Shown: in pieces, positions 42,389-51,186 of the stretch
Position numbering within the stretch: position 1 is the stretch's first letter
How the letters are laid out: each line of letters begins with the position of its first letter
Source: Gallionella sp.
GTDB lineage: Bacteria > Pseudomonadota > Gammaproteobacteria > Burkholderiales > Gallionellaceae
Reading direction: 5' to 3'
Assembly (NCBI GenBank): GCA_023229845.1
Contig: JALNYK010000016.1
Span: forward strand, 4,040 to 68,039
DNA: 64,000 bases
Notes under the pieces: generated by a model
The model's input: the letters and a program-made list of their open reading frames with translations, nothing else
Databases searched by the model: none
What the model was told of the DNA's origin: nothing
Position numbers and translations under genes: made by a program

Positions 42389-43549
42389 TTATGAATTCTG
42401 TGCAAGCTCATGCAAGGCCTCAATCAGGCGTTCGACATCCGCCTCGCTGTGCGCGGCGGACAGCGTAATGCGCAGCCGCGCCGTGCCTTGCGGCACGGTG
42501 GGTGGACGGATTGCAGCAACCCATATGCCGCGCTCGCGCAACTCCTCGCTCAGTTCGAGCGCCTGCCGGTTGTCGCCGATCAGCAACGGCTGGATCGCCG
42601 TGTCCGACGGCATCAACTGCCAGGGCAAATCTGCCAGCCCTTCACGCAACTGCGCTATCAGCTTGCGCAGATGTTCGCGCAACGCGTCACCCTGCTCGAT
42701 CAGATTCACGCTTTCCAGCAACGCGACCGACAGCGCCGGCGGCGTGGCGGTGGTGTAGACATAGCTGTTCGCATGGTTGACCAGCGTGTCGATCACCGCC
42801 TGTTCGGCGGCGACGACGGCGCCAAACACACCGGCGGCCTTGCCCAGCGTCGCCATGTAGATGATGCGCGGCGACGCGATGCCGAAATGCGACAGCGAGC
42901 CTCGCCCCTGCTCGCCCAGCACGCCGAAGCCGTGCGCATCGTCCACATACAGCCAGGCGTCGTGCCGCTCGCACAGCGCCAGCAATTCGCGCAACGGTGC
43001 GATGTCGCCATCCATGCTGAACACCGAGTCGGTGACGACGAGTTTGCGCCCGCTCTTTGTCTGCTCCAGCAATTGTTCCAGTTGCGCCATGTCGCCGTGG
43101 CGATAGCGCTTCGCCCCGGCGCGGCACAGCAGCATCGCATCGTTCAGCGAGGCATGGTTGAGCTTGTCGGCAAACACCGTGTCGCCCCGCCCGACCAGCG
43201 CCTGCACCGTGCCCAGATTGGCCATGTAGCCGGTGGAAAACAGCAGCGCGGCGGGCTTGCCCACGAATGCGGCGATCCGCTGTTCGAGTTCGTGATGCGC
43301 CGCGCTGTGACCGCTCACCAGATGGGCAGCTCCCGCCCCAAGCCCATGCTGCAGCGCGCCTTCCTGCAACACCCTGATCAACTGAGGATGATTCGCCAGA
43401 CCGAGGTAATCGTTGCTGCTGAATGAGAGGAAAAGCTTACCGTCGACCTCGACATGCGGCGACTGCGGGCCGGCGATCATGCGCCGCTGGCGCAACAGGC
43501 CCTGCGCGGCGCGCTCGTCGAGTTCGTTTTGGAGTTGGGAGAATGGCAT
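42389..43549 (-). CDS. bioF: 8-amino-7-oxononanoate synthase
   Basis: BioF condenses pimeloyl-ACP (or -CoA) with alanine, using PLP. The 386-residue protein has FSSNDYLGLANHP, GAGAAHLVSGHSAAHHELE, LLFSTGYMANLG, and DDAHGFGVLGEQGRGS. The PLP-binding Lys lies in YMATLGKAAGVFGA. Length and motifs fit the family. Its start at 43549 is only 8 bases from the GTAG-ended element at 43558, and no clear ribosome site is visible. Confidence 0.95.
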   Translation of the reverse strand: MPFSQLQNELDERAAQGLLRQRRMIAGPQSPHVEVDGKLFLSFSSNDYLGLANHPQLIRVLQEGALQHGLGAGAAHLVSGHSAAHHELEQRIAAFVGKPAALLFSTGYMANLGTVQALVGRGDTVFADKLNHASLNDAMLLCRAGAKRYRHGDMAQLEQLLEQTKSGRKLVVTDSVFSMDGDIAPLRELLALCERHDAWLYVDDAHGFGVLGEQGRGSLSHFGIASPRIIYMATLGKAAGVFGAVVAAEQAVIDTLVNHANSYVYTTATPPALSVALLESVNLIEQGDALREHLRKLIAQLREGLADLPWQLMPSDTAIQPLLIGDNRQALELSEELRERGIWVAAIRPPTVPQGTARLRITLSAAHSEADVERLIEALHELAQNS

Positions 43550-43557
43550 CGGTCTTG

Positions 43558-43635
43558 GTAGGTTGGGTTAGGCGCGTTTCGCGCCGTAACCCAACGCAGC
43601 GCAATGTCGGGTTACGCTACGCTAACCCAACCTAC
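43558..43635. repeat. GTAG-ended palindrome between bioB and bioF
   Basis: GTAGGTTGGGTTAGGCGCG at 43558 faces GCTAACCCAACCTAC ending at 43635, with inner GTAACCCAAC and GTCGGGTTACGC arms. The T/A at the fifth pair position differs from the C/G of other family members on both arms, so the pairing is kept. It fills nearly the whole bioB-bioF gap. Confidence 0.92.
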
Positions 43636-43639
43636 ATTA

Positions 43640-44635
43640 TCAATGTTTTTCCGCAAAGGGGTACATACCCAGCTTGTCCAGCAAAGCGCGATCGCGTTCC
43701 ACATCCGGATTGCCGGTGGTCAGCAACTGGTCGCCGTAGAAGATGGAGTTCGCGCCGGCGAGGAAGCACAAGGCCTGTATCGCCTCGCTCATCTGCTGGC
43801 GGCCGGCGGACAGGCGCACGCGCGCGGTCGGCATGGTGATGCGCGCGACCGCGATGGTGCGCACGAAGTCCAGCGGATCGAGATCTTCCTGGTCGGCCAG
43901 CGGCGTGCCTTCGACCTTGACCAGATTGTTGATCGGCACGCTCTCGGGATACGGATTCATGTTCGCCAACTGCGCGACCAGCCCGGCGCGTTGCGTCAGG
44001 TTCTCGCCCATGCCGACGATGCCGCCGCTGCACACATGCAGGCCGGCGCGGCGCACGCGCTCCAGCGTGTCCAGCCTATCCTGGTAGTCGCGGGTGCTGA
44101 TGATACTACCGTAGAACTCCGGCGTGGTATCGAGGTTGTGGTTGTAATAGTCCAGACCGGCGGCGCGCAGCTGCTCGGTCTGCTCGTCGTTCAGCATGCC
44201 CAGCGTCGCGCAGGTCTCCATGCCCAGTGCGCGCACTTCCTTGACCATCTCGACCACCGCGGCCATATCTTCCTCGGTCGGTTCGCGCCATGCCGCACCC
44301 ATGCAGAAGCGGTCCGCGCCGGCATCCTGCGCGGCCTTCGCGGCCTTCACCACTTCGCTCACGTCCAGCATTTTCCTGTTCTCGACGCCCGCATTGTGGA
44401 ACGCCGATTGCGGGCAGTAGCCGCAGTCCTCGGAACAGCCGCCGGTCTTGATCGACAACAGCGTCGAGAGTTGCACCGCATTCGGGTCGAAGTGCTCGCG
44501 GTGGATTTGCTGGGCGCGGTATAGCAGGTCGGCGAACGGCAGCTTGAACAACGCCTCGATCTCGGCGACGCTCCAGCGCTGCGTCTCGTTGTTCGGCTTT
44601 TTCGGGCGGACGAATTCTATGGTCTGGGCGGTCAT
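43640..44635 (-). CDS. bioB: Biotin synthase
   Basis: BioB is a radical SAM enzyme that inserts sulfur into dethiobiotin. The 331-residue protein has the cluster motif CSEDCGYCPQS (CxxxCxxC), then ENRKMLDVSEVVKAAKAAQDAGADRFCMGAAWR and HVCSGGIVGMGE. RLSAGR, which contains the conserved Arg of the 2Fe-2S site, and NSIFYGDQLLTTGNP follow. I chose ATG 44635 (MTAQTIEFVRP); the frame opens 15 codons farther upstream. No BirA-like operator is visible in the 125 bp before comF. Confidence 0.96.
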   Translation of the reverse strand: MTAQTIEFVRPKKPNNETQRWSVAEIEALFKLPFADLLYRAQQIHREHFDPNAVQLSTLLSIKTGGCSEDCGYCPQSAFHNAGVENRKMLDVSEVVKAAKAAQDAGADRFCMGAAWREPTEEDMAAVVEMVKEVRALGMETCATLGMLNDEQTEQLRAAGLDYYNHNLDTTPEFYGSIISTRDYQDRLDTLERVRRAGLHVCSGGIVGMGENLTQRAGLVAQLANMNPYPESVPINNLVKVEGTPLADQEDLDPLDFVRTIAVARITMPTARVRLSAGRQQMSEAIQALCFLAGANSIFYGDQLLTTGNPDVERDRALLDKLGMYPFAEKH

Positions 44636-44760
44636 GACGAATCTGGATCGGCGTTGATGGATAGTGATATTGCGATGCACGTTACGGTGTGTTTTTCCTG
44701 TCCAGCCGTACTTCGGTATGATGGAGCGGAGCGGCGCATCATCCTAGAAAGGGCGATAGC

Positions 44761-45471
44761 TTGTCAATTTTTCACGACGCACTACTGAACATCGGCGCAA
44801 AAATCAGGCAACTATTGCCCGCACAGCCCTGCGTGCTGTGCGGGCATATGAGCCATGACGGCTTGTGGTGCGCCGCCTGCGACCGCACGCTCCCTACTCT
44901 CGCTACGTCGCACTGCCCGGCCTGTGCACTGCCGACGCCGGGCGGCGAACTGTGCGGCCGCTGTCTGAAACGACCACCGCTGTTCACTCACACCACGGCG
45001 GCATACGCCTACGCTTACCCGCTCGACAAACTGGTTCAGGCGATGAAATACCGCGAACGGCTCGCCTTGACCCATGCTTTCGCCGGCAGATTGGCGCAAC
45101 GCATAGACCGTCTGCCCGATTATGTGATCGCGATGCCGCTGCATCCCGCCAAGCTGAGAGAACGCGGCTTCAATCAGTCGCTGCTGATTGCCGCCGCGAT
45201 CGCCCGAGAACTGAACCTCGAATTGCTGCCGCACGCCTGCCGTCGGGTACGCGACACGCCGCCGCAATCGGCCCTGCCATGGAAGGAACGCAAGAAGAAT
45301 GTGCGCGATGCGTTTTGTTGCGACATGGATTTGGGCGGCAAGCATGTCGCGCTGGTAGACGACGTGTTAACCACCGGATCGAGCCTGAACGCGCTCGCCA
45401 GCGCGGTGAGAAAGCGCGGCGCAGCCGACGTGTCGGCATGGGTGGTAGCGCGAACACTGCCGCACAAGTAG
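44761..45471 (+). CDS. ComF family phosphoribosyltransferase-like protein
   Basis: ComF-type proteins are linked to DNA uptake in naturally competent bacteria, though their activity is unclear. The 236-residue protein has two zinc-binding cysteine groups at the N-terminus (CVLCGHMSHDGLWCAACD, and CPACALPTPGGELCGRC). The phosphoribosyltransferase-like C-terminus has RERGFNQSLLIA and the PRPP motif VALVDDVLTTGSS. The start codon is TTG at 44761, with GAAAGGGCG upstream. The gene is divergent from bioB, as in many betaproteobacteria where comF lies beside biotin genes. Confidence 0.93.
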   Translation: MSIFHDALLNIGAKIRQLLPAQPCVLCGHMSHDGLWCAACDRTLPTLATSHCPACALPTPGGELCGRCLKRPPLFTHTTAAYAYAYPLDKLVQAMKYRERLALTHAFAGRLAQRIDRLPDYVIAMPLHPAKLRERGFNQSLLIAAAIARELNLELLPHACRRVRDTPPQSALPWKERKKNVRDAFCCDMDLGGKHVALVDDVLTTGSSLNALASAVRKRGAADVSAWVVARTLPHK

Positions 45472-45502
45472 GCAAAGGCCTGCCAACCTGAAAAATCATT
45501 TG

Positions 45503-45621
45503 TCCACGAAAAACACGAACAAATTCTAATGTATGCAATGACTTTCAGGACAAGCTGCCGAACGACCAGCCCCTCCCGATCAACCCATTGATTTATTCCG
45601 CGACTTCTGTGTTTTCCGCGG
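45503..45621. repeat. Worn CACGAAAAACACGAA inverted repeat
   Basis: TCCACGAAAAACACGAAC (45503-45520) and TTCTGTGTTTTCCGCGGA (45604-45621) are degenerate inverted copies, related to the element at 11756-11883. It lies between the convergent comF and mshN genes. No terminator with a clear T run is visible. Confidence 0.6.
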
Positions 45622-45639
45622 ACCTCCCGGAATCGATTC

Positions 45640-46842
45640 CTACAATCCGTTAAGTTTGCGCTGGATGAACACCTTCAAGTCGGGACTGAGCGTCTTGCTT
45701 TCCAGCGCCTGCCGGTATGCGGCCTTGGCCTCTTCGGTGCGCCGCAACGCCTGCAGCGAAATCCCGTAGCCCATCAGCCACGCACCGTTGCCCGGCTGCA
45801 GCTGCAGCGCAGCCTGATAGTGGGAAGCCGCGTCGGCATGGAGATTGTTGCGTTGCTGCAACGCAGCAAGAAAGGCCAGATAGTCGGCCTTCGCTTCGGC
45901 GTAGGCCAGCGACCTCTCCAACGTGACCAGCGCCTCGCCCGTCGCACCGCGCTCCACCTGCAGGCGCGCCAGCAGCATCGCGAAACCGGTGTGCTGCGGC
46001 CGGCTATCCAGCCGCTCCCGCAGCAATCGCTCCGCCTCGTCGCCGAGCTTGTCCTCCAGCAAAAGCCCCACCAGCGCTTGGCGCGCCGCATCGTGAGCGC
46101 CGTCCAGTTGCAGCGCCGCCCGATAACTCGCTATCGCATCACTGCTGCGGCCCCGCTGCATCAGCTCGACACCCCTGCGAAATTCGGCTTCGGCCTGCTG
46201 GCTGCGGCTGATTTGCTTCATCGGTATCTCGTCAGTCGCGACAGGGGCAGTTGTCGCCGGCTTATCGGAATGCGCATCCTGTTTCGGCGCGACCGTCCGG
46301 TTCGCCGACGGCGCTGCTGTGCGCGGCTTGTCCTGCACGGCCAATACGGCAGGTTTCGGCGGCACGCTCGCTACCGCCTTGGGGGGCGGCACTGCCTTCG
46401 GTACGGGCTTCGGCGCTGGCTGCGGCACGGGTTTCGGCGCTGGCTGCGGTGCAGGCTTTGGCGCTGCCTTCGGTACGGGCTTCGGGGCTGCCTTCGGTAC
46501 GGGCTTCGGGGCTGGCTGCGGTACAGGCTTTGGCGCTGGCTGTGCACGCTCGGTGACCGACACGGCAACAGCCGACGCGGCCGAAACCGGCACGCCGGAT
46601 GGATTCGCGACGACATTCGGAACCGGCCTGGGCGCGGAGAACGCCACGGCCTGCTGCAGTTTCGCGACACCCTCGGTGCCGCGTTGCTGCCACCACCATG
46701 CCGCCAGCGTCAGCAACAACAGCGCAGCCAGCAACAGCGGCATGCGCGCCGATCGGGGCGGCGGCACTGCTCGCACCATATCCTGATCGACCTGCACGCC
46801 GCGCCGCTCGAGCTGGCTGAGCACCCGATTGATGATGCTCAT
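45640..46842 (-). CDS. mshN: MSHA biogenesis protein MshN
   Basis: MshN is a TPR protein of the MSHA type IV pilus system. The 400-residue protein starts MSIINRVLSQLERRGVQVDQ, has one membrane helix (about 35-52), then a low-complexity linker of repeated PAPKPVPKA and PAPKPVPQ units (about 100-150). The C-terminal part (about 215-400) holds several TPR units, including FRRGVELMQRGRSSDAIASYRAALQLD and YGISLQALRRTEEAKAAYRQAL. The proline-lysine linker is well suited to cross the periplasm. The start overlaps the mshM stop by 4 bases. Confidence 0.9.
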   Translation of the reverse strand: MSIINRVLSQLERRGVQVDQDMVRAVPPPRSARMPLLLAALLLLTLAAWWWQQRGTEGVAKLQQAVAFSAPRPVPNVVANPSGVPVSAASAVAVSVTERAQPAPKPVPQPAPKPVPKAAPKPVPKAAPKPAPQPAPKPVPQPAPKPVPKAVPPPKAVASVPPKPAVLAVQDKPRTAAPSANRTVAPKQDAHSDKPATTAPVATDEIPMKQISRSQQAEAEFRRGVELMQRGRSSDAIASYRAALQLDGAHDAARQALVGLLLEDKLGDEAERLLRERLDSRPQHTGFAMLLARLQVERGATGEALVTLERSLAYAEAKADYLAFLAALQQRNNLHADAASHYQAALQLQPGNGAWLMGYGISLQALRRTEEAKAAYRQALESKTLSPDLKVFIQRKLNGL

Positions 46843-47795
46843 CGCAGCAAGAACCAGCCGATTCCCAGCGAAACGACAACCGCCGCGACAGTCAGGGTCA
46901 GCGCCCAGGGTAACCAGTCCCGGCGCGCCTCCGGTGTATCGGCCGCGGCATCGCGGATGTGCCGTGCATACACCCGATTTTTCCCCTCGCCGTAGGCCAG
47001 CATCAAGGCCTTGTGCGCGACGATATTGACCAGCCTCGGGGTGCCGCGGGTAATGCGGTGCAGCTTGGACACCACCGCCCTGCCGAACAGCGCTTCGCCG
47101 GAATAATTGGCGACGGACAGGCGGTGATGCAGATAGCGTTCCAGTTCGTCGCGATCCAGGCCCCGCAGCTCGTACTGAAAGCTGATGCGCTGGCGCAGCT
47201 GGCGCACCGAATGATGCTGCAGCCGCTCGTTCAGTTCCGGCTGACCGAACAGCACCACCTGCAGCAGCTTGCGCTTCTCGGTCTCCAGATTGGTCAGCAG
47301 GCGCAGCACTTCCAGGCTCTCCAGCGGCATCGCCTGCGCCTCGTCCAGACACACCAGCGCGTGCTGCCCCTTGCTGGCGCACTCCAGCAGCGCATAGGTC
47401 AGGCCCTTCAACAACTGATGCTGGTCGGCGTCCTTCTCAAGCGGCACGCGAAACTCATCGGCCAAGGCCAGCAACAAGCTGCGCGGTTCGAGATAGGGAT
47501 TGGGGACATAAGCCGTGACGAAGCGCCCCGTGGCGGTGGTAGGCGTAGCGTGATCCTGAGTGCCGATCGCGGTGGTGGGCCGCATATCCTGATTCAGCGC
47601 GGCAAGGAACTTGCGGCACAGCAGCGTCTTGCCGTAGCCCACCTCGCCTGTGATCTTGATGAAGCCCTCGCCGCTGCGCGCCGCCACCAGCAAGGTGTTG
47701 AGCGCCTCCTGATAACTGCTGCAGGTAAAAAAGAAACTGGTGTCGGGGGTCAGACTGAATGGCGGCTGGCGCAGCCCGAAGTGTTCGAGATACAT
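46839..47795 (-). CDS. mshM: MSHA biogenesis ATPase MshM (ExeA-like)
   Basis: MshM is an AAA ATPase related to ExeA, which helps place the secretin. The 318-residue protein starts MYLEHFGLRQPPFSLTPDTSFFF, with Walker A GEVGYGKTLL near residue 52 and Walker B ALVCLDEAQAMP. A C-terminal membrane helix (about 297-316, LPWALTLTVAAVVVSLGIGW) takes the place of the peptidoglycan-binding domain of ExeA. The gene follows mshL by one base and overlaps mshN. Confidence 0.93.
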   Translation of the reverse strand: MYLEHFGLRQPPFSLTPDTSFFFTCSSYQEALNTLLVAARSGEGFIKITGEVGYGKTLLCRKFLAALNQDMRPTTAIGTQDHATPTTATGRFVTAYVPNPYLEPRSLLLALADEFRVPLEKDADQHQLLKGLTYALLECASKGQHALVCLDEAQAMPLESLEVLRLLTNLETEKRKLLQVVLFGQPELNERLQHHSVRQLRQRISFQYELRGLDRDELERYLHHRLSVANYSGEALFGRAVVSKLHRITRGTPRLVNIVAHKALMLAYGEGKNRVYARHIRDAAADTPEARRDWLPWALTLTVAAVVVSLGIGWFLLR

Positions 47796-47796
47796 A

Positions 47797-49452
47797 TCAG
47801 GGCCTGCCGCCCTGCCCGGCCATGTTGCCGAAGCGATCGCGACTCTGGGTGATGTCCTGAGACCAATCCTTGTCGTTGTCCACCACCGTCGGTTTCAGCA
47901 AGATCACCAGTTCGCGCTTCACATTGGTCTTGCTGGTCTGGCCGAACAGCGGCTTGGGCATGCCGGGCAGACCCGACTGGTCATTGACCGTTGTCTGGCG
48001 CATCAACCCGCCGATCGCGACAATCTGGCCGTCGCGGGCACGCACGATGCTGTCGGTCTCTGAAATGGAACTGGAAGCCAGCGGCAGATTCAACGTGCCG
48101 CCGATCCCGCCGACATCCACCGTCTTGTTGACCGTAGTAACCGAACTGACCGAGGGATGAACATGCAGGATGATTTCGTTGTTCTGGTCGATGCGCGGCG
48201 TTACGTCCAGCGCAATACCCGAAAAGAATGGCTGCAGCGTCACACTCGGCGTGGACGTGGTCGCCGTGCCGGTCGTTGTGGTGTTGGTGACATTGGTGAC
48301 GAAGAATTCGTCGGTGCCCACCTTGAGTACGGCCTTCTGGTTGTTCAGTGTCGCGATGCGCGGACTCGACAGCACATGCACGCTGCCCTGGGATTCCAGA
48401 AAGCTCAACAGCGCCGCAAAATTGCTGGTCTGAAACGCCAGGCCAAACAACGATCCGGCAGCCTGGCCCACGGTCCCCGCAAGCGATAGATTGGTCCCCG
48501 GTGTGGCAGTCACCGAACCATTGGTCATCGAACCCGTTACGGACAGCACAGCGCCGGGAGACAACTGCCCTATCGATGTCCGGCTGTTCGGATTGTTCTT
48601 GAACGCACCCCAGTTCACGCCGGACTGGGCTCCGTCGCTCAACTCCACCTCGATGATCTTTGCCTCCAGAATCACCTGCCGTTCGATGGAAATCTGCGAC
48701 GCCTTGAGATAGGCCGCAACGTTCTTCAACTCGTCCGGCATCGCGCGCACCACGATCACGCCGGACATCGGGCTGACCACCACGCTGCGTCCGTCCACAT
48801 TGCCGACGATCGCCTGCAGCGAGCGGCCCAGCTCATCCCAGAAATCGGCACTGCTGGTCATGCTGACCTTGCTGCTGTCGATTCCGCGCGTTGCCTGCCC
48901 GGTTGTGGTCGTCGTGCCGGCTATGCCTGATGTCTGGCCGACCGGGCTGTCCGACACCGAGCCGGAAGACACGCGCAACGAGGAGTTACCCTGGCGCAAA
49001 CCGGTCAGATAGTTCACCTGAAAAATGCGCGTCTGCATCGTCAACGGCTGGATGAAAATGCGCTCGCCGCTGATCTTGTAGTCGTAACCGTACATGTCGC
49101 GGATCGTCTCCAGCGCCTCGAATACGGTGACGTCTTTCAGATTGAGGGAAATATTGCCGCTGACTTCGGGATGCACCAGCATGCTGTAACGGGTGCCGGA
49201 GATGATGGCCATGAACACTTGCTGCACCGGGGTGCTGCTCACCACCAGATCAAAACGCGGCTCCAGCGGCTTATCTTCCACTGCCGGCATTTCGACCGTC
49301 AGCGGCGGCAACAGGGCATTGCTGACTTCCGCCGGCTGGGACGCCTGGCTCATCTCGCGCTGAATGGCTTCTGCAGTGTGATTACGAGCATTAGGCGTCG
49401 CGCAACCCGCTAGCATCAGCAACGCGCACAACACCCCAAGCAAAGCTCTCAT
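47797..49452 (-). CDS. mshL: MSHA secretin MshL
   Basis: MshL forms the outer-membrane pore for the pilus. The 551-residue lipoprotein starts MRALLGVLCALLMLAGCA, with the lipidated Cys at residue 17. An N-terminal secretin/TonB short domain (about 60-130, FDLVVSSTPVQQVFMAI and DVTVFEALETIRDMYGYDY) is followed by N-domains. The secretin core has VHVLSSPRIATLNNQKAVLKVG and ends with IGGLMRQTTVNDQSGLPGMP. I chose ATG 49452, which has GGGAG upstream; two codons more are possible. Confidence 0.94.
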   Translation of the reverse strand: MRALLGVLCALLMLAGCATPNARNHTAEAIQREMSQASQPAEVSNALLPPLTVEMPAVEDKPLEPRFDLVVSSTPVQQVFMAIISGTRYSMLVHPEVSGNISLNLKDVTVFEALETIRDMYGYDYKISGERIFIQPLTMQTRIFQVNYLTGLRQGNSSLRVSSGSVSDSPVGQTSGIAGTTTTTGQATRGIDSSKVSMTSSADFWDELGRSLQAIVGNVDGRSVVVSPMSGVIVVRAMPDELKNVAAYLKASQISIERQVILEAKIIEVELSDGAQSGVNWGAFKNNPNSRTSIGQLSPGAVLSVTGSMTNGSVTATPGTNLSLAGTVGQAAGSLFGLAFQTSNFAALLSFLESQGSVHVLSSPRIATLNNQKAVLKVGTDEFFVTNVTNTTTTGTATTSTPSVTLQPFFSGIALDVTPRIDQNNEIILHVHPSVSSVTTVNKTVDVGGIGGTLNLPLASSSISETDSIVRARDGQIVAIGGLMRQTTVNDQSGLPGMPKPLFGQTSKTNVKRELVILLKPTVVDNDKDWSQDITQSRDRFGNMAGQGGRP

Positions 49453-49511
49453 CAACACTCCCTGAATACGGACGGCCCAGCCATCAACACGGCAGCCCCG
49501 CTTCTGAAGCG

Positions 49512-49886
49512 TTACGGCCCGGCTTTGGCTTTCTTTTTCGACATCGATACATCGGGAAACAGCTTCATAATCCGTTTCCCTCGCGCGCCTTGCAAAATTA
49601 CACCGGTATCGCTCACTTCAATCAGCTTAACATCGCCATATTTCCCCCCCAATTCGATGGTTTGCCCATCGATAATTGCCGCACTGCGACTCTTGGAGAT
49701 GATAACGGACTGCAAACCGGCCGATTTCGGAGGCTCTGCCACGGACACATCGGCCGGCGCCATGACGGCAGCCGGCGGGCGGGTCGGATCAGACAAGCCT
49801 TCAGCCCATGCGGAAGCGGCCAACAACAGCATCGCCGCCAGCCCGGCGGCGAAAGTCTGGCGAAAGGGGCGCCGCCCCACTGGCAT
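49512..49886 (-). CDS. mshK: MshK-like (PilP-like) pilus assembly protein
   Basis: MshK is the presumed periplasmic partner of the MshI/MshJ inner-membrane complex. The 124-residue product has a signal peptide (MPVGRRPFRQTFAAGLAAMLLLAASAWA cut in two here for length) ending near residue 28. The mature part has DPTRPPAA, SVIISKSRSAAIIDGQTIELG and VILQGARGKRIMKLFPD, typical of the short MshK family. I chose ATG 49886, 2 bases after the mshJ stop; a GTG at 49904 in the same frame is possible. Gene order supports the call. Confidence 0.82.
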   Translation of the reverse strand: MPVGRRPFRQTFAAGLAAMLLLAASAWAEGLSDPTRPPAAVMAPADVSVAEPPKSAGLQSVIISKSRSAAIIDGQTIELGGKYGDVKLIEVSDTGVILQGARGKRIMKLFPDVSMSKKKAKAGP

Positions 49887-49888
49887 GA

Positions 49889-50566
49889 CTAGATGGTCAA
49901 CCACGTTTGATCCAGACTCAGGGTGTACACAGTAAACGTCAACACAGCATCGGGATAATGCTCCACGCTCAGACTGGCATCGCCCCAGTACATCCGGGTC
50001 GGCAGCTTTTCCAGCGCGCTGGCATAGCCCAGCAGATCCAGATAGCTGCCGCGCACCGTGATCTGCACCCCATGCCGGAATATCTGGCGCTGCCCGTCCA
50101 CGGCGACCGGTTGGACGGCTCCCGCTTCCTGCGGCTTATCCATCAGCAGGCCGACCGGCAAGGTCTTGAGTTCGACCAACTGCACCCGCCGGTTCTCGTG
50201 CAGCACCTGAGCCAGCACATTGGCCATCCTGTCCGGGGCGACCAGATGCTCGCGACGTTCCTCCAGATACTCCGCCTGTTCCTGCAAGTTCCGGCGGAGC
50301 GACTCCACCCGCACGCGCAGCGGCGAATGCCCCTCGTCGCGCTGGGCCTGCAGCAAACTCTGCAACTGCGCCTGCAGCTCTTTTGTCCGCTCCTGCTGCT
50401 GCACCACTTGGTCGGACAGGACTTTCCGTTTCGCATGCAACGGCGCCAGCAGCACTTCGCTGACCAGCGAGACCACTACCAGCGCAACGGTGGCGAAGAC
50501 GATGGCGCGTTCGCGCAGCGACAATGCCCCTACCTTGTCGCGCGCGATAATCCAGTAACGCGTCAT
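49889..50566 (-). CDS. mshJ: MSHA biogenesis protein MshJ (PilO-like)
   Basis: MshJ is an inner-membrane alignment protein like PilO. The 225-residue protein has one helix (about 22-42, RAIVFATVALVVVSLVSEVLL), a coiled coil (about 50-115), then a ferredoxin-like domain with ITVRGSYLDLLGYASALEKLPTRMYW. The start overlaps the stop of the PilN-like gene by 4 bases. The order is mshI, PilN-like gene, mshJ, mshK, mshL, as in other MSHA clusters. Confidence 0.9.
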   Translation of the reverse strand: MTRYWIIARDKVGALSLRERAIVFATVALVVVSLVSEVLLAPLHAKRKVLSDQVVQQQERTKELQAQLQSLLQAQRDEGHSPLRVRVESLRRNLQEQAEYLEERREHLVAPDRMANVLAQVLHENRRVQLVELKTLPVGLLMDKPQEAGAVQPVAVDGQRQIFRHGVQITVRGSYLDLLGYASALEKLPTRMYWGDASLSVEHYPDAVLTFTVYTLSLDQTWLTI

Positions 50567-51186
50567 TCCTTCACCTCCGCCACGGTGGAGCGCAACACGA
50601 ACTCGACATAACGCGGCGGCGCCCCGGGCTTATCCACTTTGGCCTGCTGCATCTGCAGCGCGGCGAAGGTCTTGCCCTGCATCACGGCCTCGCGTCGCAG
50701 ACGCTGCATATATTCAGGCAGCAGATCGGGATGCATCACCGCACCGCGCAGGCTGAGTTGCGTCCCATCGCCACTGACATTGAAGCCGGTCAGCCATAGC
50801 CCCTGCACCACCTGCCGCGAAAAGGCCCGCATGTATTCCGAATAACCTGCGCCGTTGCCCAGCGCCCCCGACTTCAGCACCTCGACCAGATCGGCCTGCT
50901 CGTTGACTTGCTGCTCCAGCCGCTGCACTTCCTCCTGCAAAGCCTGATTGCTGCGCTGCGGAGAGAATTCCGCAGCCAAGCCCCCCAGTTTCAACTGTTC
51001 GTCATTGAAACGCCGCGTACTTTCCACAACCTGAAGCTCCATCTGCCCGACCTGGTAGTACGCATAACCATACAGGCTGAGCGCCCCCAGCAGGATCAGC
51101 CCCAAGCCCTGCAACATCGCCGCCAGGGAAAACACCTGGCGCTGCTGGACGAATGCCGGGTTGAACAGGTTAATCTGCTGGCTCAT
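50563..51186 (-). CDS. PilN-like MSHA protein (MshI2)
   Basis: This is the PilN-like inner-membrane partner of MshI and MshJ, often named MshI2 when MshI is split from the PilN domain. The 207-residue protein begins MSQQINLFNPAFVQQRQVFS, the INLF motif by which PilN binds PilM. One helix lies at about 21-45, followed by a coiled coil and a small domain with SLRGAVMHPDLLPEYMQRL. It overlaps the mshI stop by 4 bases and mshJ by 4 bases. Confidence 0.87.
   Translation of the reverse strand: MSQQINLFNPAFVQQRQVFSLAAMLQGLGLILLGALSLYGYAYYQVGQMELQVVESTRRFNDEQLKLGGLAAEFSPQRSNQALQEEVQRLEQQVNEQADLVEVLKSGALGNGAGYSEYMRAFSRQVVQGLWLTGFNVSGDGTQLSLRGAVMHPDLLPEYMQRLRREAVMQGKTFAALQMQQAKVDKPGAPPRYVEFVLRSTVAEVKE

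Noticed and set aside
46370..46550. Short tandem repeats that might suggest a CRISPR array
   Set aside because: They are in-frame proline-lysine codon repeats of mshN with no unique spacers. No CRISPR array or cas gene is in the window.
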